Origin: Owenia fusiformis | Lineage: Eukaryota; Annelida; Polychaeta; Sabellida; Oweniidae | Assembly: GCA_903813345.2 (NCBI GenBank) | Contig: CAIIXF020000005.1 | Location: 14,013,375-14,077,374, forward strand | DNA: 64,000 nt | Direction: 5' to 3' | Shown: one piece after another, positions 56,401 to 64,000 of the stretch | How positions within the stretch are numbered: position 1 is the first letter of the stretch | How the letters are laid out: each line of letters starts with the position of its first letter | Program-made: the position numbers and the translations under genes | Notes under the pieces: generated by a model | Database searches by the model: none | Seen by the model: only the letters and a program-made list of their open reading frames with translations | Told to the model about the DNA's origin: nothing

Positions 56401-59400
56401 AATGGCAACCAAATTGTCATAAGGTGTTACGACTCTTAGGGGAGGCATCAAAAGTTCGATGTCGGATCGGAAACTAAATAAATCTAGTTTTGACTCTGAC
56501 CCCCCCCCCTCCCCCAAAAACTAAATACCATGAAAGTTGATCGCTGACTTCCGGTTTGAGAATTTGAAAAATTATTGCTAAACACGGTCTAGTTCTTGTT
56601 AATTTCTATCGTAATTTGCGGCTTTTAACAACTATAGAATCCATTGGAATGATCTTGACGAAGAAAGCATCAGGTAAAATCTTTATTTTTAAACCATTCA
56701 AACAAAAAATTGAAATGTTGAAATTTGTCGGATAGCAAACTGAAATGGGTTTGAACCCCCTCCCCCCTAACTAGATTTATTTAGTTTTCTATCCGACATC
56801 GAACTTTTGATGCCTCCCCTAATAGCATTTTTCACCATTAGGCATACAAACTCTATAATTTTGTAAGTCCAAAGAAAAAGACTATTTGATTGAGGGGAAT
56901 ATAATTCAATTGGCAAATAGTTTGCGTGTGCAAACTGCAGCCTTGGAGACTGAGATCAAGAAAAAAAAATTAAAACCATGCATTAACACTTCCAAAACGC
57001 ATCACTCTAATTCGTCTTGAGGTGTTAATGCACGTCAGATATGATGCATCATTACTACTATTTATATATTGTAGGACAAAACGTGGGAAGTTCAAAAAAT
57101 GGCTGTAGCTCTAGGACATTCACCACATTTTCCAGAATTTGGAAAACCTTATCAGATGGTATATTAGAATCTATGAAGCAGGGCTGTCAATATTTTCGAA
57201 AACAAATGTGTGATATATACACATATTTCGGACCAAATGCATGACATAAACGGTAATAGCATGCAAAGACCGAACAGAATGCATTCGCTTATATAGGATA
57301 GTGAGGCAATTTATTTATTACATTTAACCTGGACATTATGTTTAACACTTTTTTACAGACAGGCAGAAAAAGTTGTTTGTTTGGGAGAAATGTGTTAATT
57401 TTCTGATGTAAAAAAGTATATTTTGAAACATTCAGCTATTTTTTTACATCAATGTTCTTGTAAACAGTGTGACAAAATGCGACTCTATTTTGGACATTCT
57501 AAAACTATATTTTGAATCCGTGGCCGTAAAAAAAATCAAATAATTTATTTCTTTACCTTCATTTTGCGTAATTTGGACCTGTTGTCATGGCACCAAGATA
57601 AACATTTAGCAGTCTCCTGTTGTTCCAATGATTCCTCAACTTCCTTGGAGACGAGGAACAGATCAATATTTGTTAGGTCCTGAATTATAAATACATGTAG
57701 ACATGTTAATGACAGTAACGTTAACAAGTTTTATACTATGCAAGGGGCTAAAATAGTTCAATTAAATACCATTTGACATGTTTTAGTCATTAATGGATAA
57801 TTTAATCAGTTTGGGATGCATGTTTGAACAAGGCTTTAACATAAAAAATGTCACCACCTGCCATTTGTTACAGATGCCAAACACCAACTGCTGAACACAT
57901 AAAGTTGGAGACTAACAATACGTCAATATAAAAATTTGGCATTGAGTATCTGTATAAAACCAGTACATACCTCGATCTCTGAATGTTTAGCTAACTTCAA
58001 TGCTGTATTGTAATACCCGGCCCTCAGGAAATTCTCTACTAACATTCTGTCGAGGCGTTTCTTCCGCCACTGCACAGCTGCACTTGGCGAGAGAGTCTCA
58101 AATTCTTTAAGATGTTCCAGACGACGTTTGCAAGCCTGGGCAGCCTCAACTTCATCTTTGATGCTTTCTTCAGCCTGTAAATAATTTTTAAAAATCAGAC
58201 ATTAGTAGAATGATGATTAGGCTTTGAATACAATAGGTAACCAATACTATGAGGGGGTAGGAATCCCGGGGTAGGAACGCGTGAGTATTTTATTGGATAT
58301 ACTCTACGTTTTTCTACCATGAATATGTTATTATTGTTTTGAAATGCTGAAAAGGGCCTTGTCTCGAAAATACCCAAAAATTAAAAAAGATAATATCAGC
58401 CTGCAATTTGCAGCCTTTTTTTTAATTAAAATTTGCAGCCTTAACAGACTTAAAAATTAATCATGGTAATATTACATATCAGATAAACAAATGAAATATG
58501 TATAAATATAGGGGCAGACATTGATCCATCTTTTGATAAACATAATGTAGAGGTGTATGTTATAGGGGCAGAATATGTATTAGATACTAAGAGATCCATC
58601 TGGGTATATTTTAATATGATAGATGCATATTGCATAAGGCTAGGAAAGAAATGTGTTTTGTAAGAGAAAGTCATGTTTATGGTTTCTGGGCAACTAGAAA
58701 AAATACATTAAAATGCAAAATGAGAAATCGATTCATCTTCATGTATTGATTTTGTCTAGCCTTTTGAAAATACATTATGTTATTTTGTGTTTCGAAAACA
58801 AAAATATAAATCTTATTTTAAGGCTTGAAGTTACATTTGCTCTACGGAGGTCTGTCGTACAGTGGCCATAGCTTCACAAAATTGATATAGAAAATTTATA
58901 TCGTACTGCTTATCCCTATATTTTATGGTGCATATTTCTCTCAATTTGGGAAGCTTCAGCCATCATTGGTTGCAGTGGATCAAATGTGACTGAGGCATTA
59001 GTTACTGACTTATTAGGGTTGACAAAAAAGATGCTCCAACCTAACAAGACTCCAACCTAATATCAGGGTATCAATCGCCATGCATGAGTAATAATATGTA
59101 TAGAGAGGTTAGTAACAACGTTTTTTGGTACAAGTTAAAAGCTACAAAGTCTTTTGGTACAAGTTAAAAGCTGTTTTGATTTTTTTTAATTTGATATTTT
59201 TAATTTGGGTGTATTTCAGGATCAGAGTAAGGGACTGCCATTTGAACAAAACGTAAACAATGCATTAACGTGCAAAATGTCACCACATACCATTTGTTAC
59301 AGAACAACAATACCGACCACCAAACACCATCTGCTAAACACCAACCACAAAAAAGTTGGAAATATAACAATAGGTCACCACTTGTGGTGATGACATAAAA

Positions 59401-62400
59401 ACTTAGACAAATTGGTTCTTTTTAACAAATAAAATCACTGTGATAATTCTATTCTTAATCTTAATTGCGTAACAGCAAAAGACAAAGATTTACCAAAACC
59501 AATCAAACAATCGTGAACCACTCGACAAGACTTCCAGCCATTATCTCTCAAAATGCCCACAATAATAAAAAAATCAAAATAACTAGATAACGGCAACTCC
59601 GCGGAGTAGCAAATCCCAACGAACAAAATATCAATTACCGAATTCCAATCAATTACATGTATACTCATCACTTTGGTTAAAATTAAAAAAATTAGATTTT
59701 AGAATTGCGAATTCCTGCAAAGCAGCCACTTTGAATTTTCTGAGATACAAATCTTAAAAATAATACGATAATTGTGATCTATTCACCAATATACATCTTT
59801 CCACTAAATATGAAGAAAATCCGTAAACTAGTATTTGAGTTATCTTCCAGACAGATGGACAGACTGACTGACTGACGGACTGACGGACGGACGGACGGAC
59901 GGACGGAGGGCTTCACTATATCCCTACCGAACTTCGTTCGTTGGGATAATAAAAATTAATTAATATCGTTGTGACACATGTGCAGTATTTACACTTAAAA
60001 TATCACAAATTCAATTTAAGTAAATTTAATCATGCAATATATCATAGATTATATGAAAAAGACACACACCCCCCCATGGGCCATCTACTTGATTAGTTTT
60101 CAACAAACAATGTGAATTGTAAAATAAAACGTATGAAAACACAATTTTCAAAATGGCTGCCTCAATGGGCAAATCATCTAAGACAGTATGTCACACACCC
60201 AAGTATTTCAATAAATATCAGATCTGAAAACCCAATTTTCCTTAAGGAATATGAACATACCTTCAACTCTTGTATTCAGAAATGCTTCATATTATGGAGT
60301 CTACTCTTCAAAATGAGATCTTAAGTTTCAGGGATATTAGCACTGGGGCCAACCGCTCTTTCATCTTTGCGAGACCCATAAAAAAAGTAGAAAGGATTCA
60401 ATATTTGGACTTTTTACTCTTATCTCATCTTTATCACTTCTGATCTCTTTAACCATGGAACACTCACCTTCCTTTTCAACACTTTCAACTTCTCGACCAT
60501 CCCACTGAGTACTTTGGCGACATTTTGAACTGATTCTTTTTTCTGGAGGCATTTCTCCAAATCTGTTGTTGAGCTTTGAACGTGTGCCACTTCGCGATCT
60601 ATATTCTTCTGAGCAACTCGGAATTTCTTGTTTAAAACTTCATATGGTACCTAAAAACACAGAGCAATTCATTTTTAGTAGGGATGGAATGACATTAGAA
60701 GTCATCAGAACTCAGAAAGTAAAGTACATGTAGTACTTTCAGATCAGAATGGAAGAGAACCCATCAATTTCAGTACCTTTCCCCCATTGGACAATTGGAT
60801 TTTTATCTAGATATACAGTAGATCCCGTGAATACTGAACATTTTTTTCCAAGAAAAAATGTCCAGTGATGGTAGGTGTTCACTACAGAGAGGGTAATTTA
60901 TACGGAAGTAAGCAGTGTATGTGTGAAGGAAGGGCGTGTCTACTAGAGACAGGTGTTCACTTGAGAGATATGTTCACCAAGACAGGTGTTACTGCAATGG
61001 CGTAGCGTCATATACACAAAAAACACCATTGCGTACTCTCAAATTTGAGAGAAAAATGATTTTTTATAATGAATTGCCCCGCAAAAATTCGCCAACTCCA
61101 AAAACAGGCGTGTGAACCTTATATTATAATGAACGTGATACTTGTTTAATATGACAGTTTCACAGTAACTTATAACATAGTTTATACTTATAAACAATGA
61201 GTATACAGTTATAAACAATAAAATGACGCCAACGAGTTTTATTTCCAAGATGCACCTATTTCGTCTATTATTTTAAAACGGGTTCATGTAATCATAAAAT
61301 ATTGGATAAAAATGACTAATAATTTACATTTAATTGGTCCAGATTAAGTTGGAATTTCGTATTTCAAACCGACCCAGGACGCTTCAAATGCAATCTCATT
61401 TTAAAATTTTCTTCAGGGAGAACCCCCCCAAACCCCCCTTGAACTCGTTCGCTTCGCTCACTCGTGGCGTACTTTCACGAAATACCTACGCTACGCCTCT
61501 GTACTCTATTGGCATGTAACTGAATGATCTTGTTGACGTGTGGACTGTGATTTAAAATTGTGAAAATGAACATCTAAAGGTATTTTAACATTGTGTAAAA
61601 AATACAAATCAAAATTGTTTTAATAAAAGAAAATTACACACAGAATTAAAATATGCCATCAAATACAAAATAAAATTAGTTTTTAATGATTAAAAAACAG
61701 ATCTCCTAAAATGTCATTAAAAATGAGACTTAAACAAGATTTCAAAGCTAGGCCTATTTAGCAAAATGTCTCCAATTTGAAAGTAATCATGCTGACCCTG
61801 TCCAAAAAAATTAAACATCAGAATTCTGTATTTTTCAAGGTATTATATATTCCATCACCAGGTAACCATTTTAGATTTTCCAATCAGAAAAAACATAATA
61901 GTTTCTATCTATTCTTAAATCTTCTAATTAGCCCCTTTTCAAATGGTTTTATATATATTATACTTATAGAATTGTTTTAGCTCAAGTATTGATGTAACCA
62001 TTACTTGTATATTGTTGTTTTTTTCATGCTGATCTCAGAAGTAGATCGGTGAAAGTAGGTCAGTATTTTGTGTTTTCATGCATTCACATTTAAAATAGGC
62101 AATGGGCTACCCTGCATATAGAGAGGTATTCAGAGGCATATACAGCTGCAAACCAATTAGTATGTGCATCAACCAAATTTTCCAGGGTTCTGTCAAATAC
62201 AGTACATGGTAGTTGGCAAAATAACCCTATTGGTGTCTATTACCATGGAAACTTTAGAATATCTTTGCTGAATACTAAACCCATTGGCAGTAGAGTATAC
62301 ATGTACATGGCTACAGTAGGAGTCAATTTGATTGTGCATCAACCAAACTTTAAAAAATAACCAATCAAAGAACTAAAGTGCAATATTACATAGAAAATAC

Positions 62401-63459
62401 AGACACAGAAAATACATACTGTATTTTCTCTAATAGATGCACAATCTCCTATAAATGCACACCTGATTTTTCCAAGAAAGACTGGCAATTTAAGTACCAA
62501 ATATAAAATGTATTCAAAAATGAACTGGGTGATAGGATTAATTTTGAATATCCACTAATCACTATCATAGAGAAATCTGTGTGCACAATACTGTTACAGA
62601 TGTGTTTCCGGAATCTTAAGAACTATTAGTACGTTCATGAGTAGAGAATAAGACGTTTTGAATGAGGTGCGATTTGTCCCATATATTTCTGAATTAGCTA
62701 CACTACAGATGCGGACCAGAATGTTTTGTAGTAGGACCTCATAAGCTCAGAGAATAATTCAGAAGTCACTAAATTGGAAAATTTCAAAAAAAGTGACCAC
62801 CTTTCAAAATGTTCCTTATACAAAATGGTGCTTCCCCATGACAGATTTTGCACTTATTTTAAAGCTGAGATCTTCATCTTTCTATTTCTACTTGTTTGGT
62901 TCGAGTAAAAACTTATGGACGCAGTTATTTGACTTTTAATACAGGGTGTGAATATTTTCGAAATGAATGCGTGTTATAAACATATATTTCAGACATGGGT
63001 GACATGAACGGCAATCGCATGAAAGAACCAAACGGAATGCATTCAATTTTTTTCGCTATTCGGATTTTTACCGTAGAGGGTCTATTGGCATTTGATAAAA
63101 AACAATTTCTGAAAATATGATTTGCGTGATATTTGATCATACACGCTAAATTGATGCGTGATTTCTATTTTTCCAGCAAATGCGTGACAATCACGCCTAA
63201 TGCGTGAGGGTTGACAGGGCTGTAACTTAGTCTAGATTTAGTTTTAAAAAAATTTGGGGAAAAAATAAAGAATAATTTTATGATAATTTTCATATTGGGT
63301 TTTAGCACACAAAATGACCTCAGATTTTCTTCCTACTTCTCAGAAATTATCATTATTATGTAAACCTATGAAATATTCATACAACTCGATGGTTTAAGCT
63401 TTGAAGATGGATATATTTACCTTTAAAGTGGCGTGCTCCAAAGACTTGATATCATCCAT
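53442..63459 (-). CDS. MAEA: MAEA, RING-like E3 subunit of the CTLH/GID ubiquitin ligase
   Basis: Nine coding exons on the minus strand: 63459-63421 (ATG), 60650-60468, 58174-57971, 57679-57557, 56142-56066, 55706-55598, 54744-54611, 54260-54065 and 53543-53442 (TAG). Phases agree and the product has 388 residues (human 396). It starts [20 protein letters not shown]. The LisH region is [20 protein letters not shown] (about 120-140). The CTLH region follows ([20 protein letters not shown]), then the CRA region ([30 protein letters not shown]). The C-terminal RING-like domain has [17 protein letters not shown] and VCPRT. MAEA pairs with RMND5 in the CTLH (GID) complex. An acceptor 35 nt before the ATG suggests a spliced 5' UTR. 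Exon 6 and exon 8 donors are tandemly duplicated just downstream. Confidence 0.97.
53968..54127 (-). repeat. 89-bp tandem duplication of the MAEA exon-8 end and splice donor
   Basis: 54057-54127 (end of exon 8 plus GTAAGTAC donor) is repeated at 53968-54038 with no difference over 71 bp. Both carry CCAAATGGTTATGTGTATGG, then CTATAATGTAAGTAC. The upstream-facing copy (54065) is the one that splices in frame to exon 9. The second copy lies in the intron as a decoy. Confidence 0.95.
55380..55615 (-). repeat. ~19-bp minisatellite made of the MAEA exon-6 splice donor
   Basis: On the minus strand the exon-6 end ACCATATAAG|GTAAGATAT is followed by about eleven diverged copies, such as ACCAAATAAGGTAAGATG, ACTTTAAAGGTGAGACAT, ACCATATAAGGTAAGACAT and ACCTTAAAAGGTAAGATG. 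At least three keep AAGGTAAG exactly and one keeps AAGGTGAG, so the intron begins with a row of decoy donors. The real donor, at 55597, is the one that fits the reading frame (IIPYK) and the protein family. Confidence 0.92.
57840..57910. repeat. Dispersed repeat family R1, short copy
   Basis: ACATAAAAAATGTCACCACC then TGCCATTTGTTACAGATGCC, CAAACACCAACTGCTGAACA. Partial copy in a MAEA intron. Confidence 0.6.
58821..58999. mobile_element. MITE family M1 copy 4
   Basis: It begins AGGCTTGAAGTTACATTTGC and ends GATCAAATGTGACTGAGGC, with internal GGCCATAGCTTCACAAAA, TATAGAAAAT and TTCTCTCAATTTGGGAAGC. It lies in the MAEA intron between exons 2 and 3. Confidence 0.72.
59262..59395. repeat. Dispersed repeat family R1, most complete copy
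   Basis: About 135 bp, from GCATTAACGTGCAAAATGTC through ACCACCAAACACCATCTGC to TGTGGTGATGACATAAAA. It is flanked by CATTAACG and GTGGTGA motifs shared with the other copies. Confidence 0.65.
59850..59907. repeat. GACGGACTGACG / (GGAC)n microsatellite
   Basis: GACTGACTGACTGACGGACT followed by a GACGGACGGACGG run. It resembles the run at 39957-40042, where similar words also precede a short unique tail, so it may be part of a dispersed element. Confidence 0.9.
60651..63420. other. MAEA intron 1
   Basis: 2.8-kb intron with no other exon supported. It contains a GTTCACT/GACAGGTGTTCACTTGAGAG repeat at 60810-60990 and the GGCGTAGCG element. A segment at 62940-63230 (AATATTTTCGAAA, GCATGAAAGAAC, AAATGCGTGACAATCACGCC) has counterparts at 57180-57290 and 40490-40570. 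Confidence 0.45.
60998..61499. mobile_element. ~500-bp element with GGCGTAGCG ends
   Basis: It starts GGCGTAGCGTCATAT and ends ATACCTACGCTACGCC, inverted ends of 9 bp. Near the right end is GAACTCGTTCGCTTCGCTCA preceded by a C-rich run. Non-coding, superfamily not assigned. Confidence 0.6.
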
Positions 63460-64000
63460 CTTTGTTTTGGTGGTGAATTGTGGGATATATTTTTCTAAAA
63501 AAACAAGAATAAACTGACCAATAAATTATTATAACATAATTTTAGTGCTCTATTGTTGTTAAAATGTAAAAATATATGAATTAAAGCATTTTATGGTATT
63601 TTTACTTCAAATTTCCCTCCGAGATTTCTCGAGATTTGGCACCATTTGCAAAAGTGCTAGCGAGCACGGTACAAATGTGACAAATTTAACGCCGATTTTT
63701 CATTCATTCAGAAAAGAAGAACTAATTATTGGATGTTCTAACACATATTCAGTGTAATTGACAGTGATTTAACACATTTATATAAATAGTTTTTGATTAA
63801 GTGTATCGGAAAATAGGTCCGTAAAAGTTGTGTCAAAAAGAGCGTGTCCTTTGTTTGGACTGAAAAGGTAAGTCCACTCTTCTCACAGTTCATTTATTAT
63901 TTATGGGGTAATCAACGATTTATACTATCATATAATCATCTTAAGTCAATTTTCTTTTTAAATTTCAACTCTTAGACTAGTTAAGTTGATGACTAGATGG
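63460..64000. other. Upstream of the MAEA start codon
   Basis: Minus-strand acceptor TTGTTTTTTTAG precedes 35 nt of probable 5' UTR and the MAEA ATG. The first exon and promoter should lie here or beyond the right edge. I cannot place them. Confidence 0.4.

Noticed and set aside
1-64000. tRNA genes
   Set aside because: I looked for TTC-containing T-loop and A/B-box-like motifs and saw none that form a cloverleaf. A covariance-model search would be decisive.

Overview
The window is AT-rich nuclear DNA of a metazoan. Genes are split by GT-AG introns, one-third or more of the sequence is repeats and miniature transposons, and the recognisable proteins (CEP41, PCED1, TEX36, MAEA, a GT10 fucosyltransferase) are animal genes. 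One nested gene encodes a signal peptide, coiled coil, LDL-receptor class A module and a C-terminal domain resembling the linker chains of giant extracellular haemoglobins. That points to an annelid or other lophotrochozoan, but this is inference from one gene.

Layout. (1) Positions 1225-28490, plus strand: the last eight coding exons of CEP41 (296 codons; 5' exons lie outside or were not found). Its intron 2381-11988 holds the antisense six-exon linker-like gene (4671-9855). Its 13-kb intron 12906-25942 holds a ~4-kb inverted-repeat transposon complex (13364-17376), a 120-bp satellite split by a 3.1-kb TTAA-flanked DNA transposon with a spliced transposase gene (18107-21184), and an intronless fucosyltransferase (22527-23840). 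(2) 33534-44196, minus strand: five-exon PCED1 (GDSL/SGNH esterase-like), with two U2 snRNA genes in one intron on the same strand and a dead LINE 3' end in another. (3) 46690-49464, plus strand: four-exon TEX36-like gene. (4) 53442-63459, minus strand: nine-exon MAEA, the RING-like subunit of the CTLH/GID ubiquitin ligase. CEP41/PCED1 and TEX36/MAEA are convergent; PCED1/TEX36 are divergent. I see no functional pathway linking neighbours; CEP41 is a ciliary/centrosomal protein and TEX36 a testis-expressed one.

The most unusual signal is at exon borders. At five splice junctions in two unrelated genes, the splice site itself, or the DNA abutting it, has been tandemly duplicated. CEP41 has 18 decoy copies of a 3' splice site plus 40 bp of exon in a 72-bp satellite ending at the real exon (24660-25980), a 20-bp array running into the next-upstream acceptor (12561-12749), and a ~102-bp repeat that triplicates the following acceptor (26194-26431). 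MAEA has a ~19-bp minisatellite of its exon-6 5' splice site (55380-55615) and an 89-bp duplication carrying the exon-8 end and donor (53968-54127). Other notable points: the two U2 copies differ by a compensatory base-pair change in stem IV; the TTAA transposon can be removed on paper to restore the satellite unit exactly; and many small inverted-repeat elements can be grouped into families.
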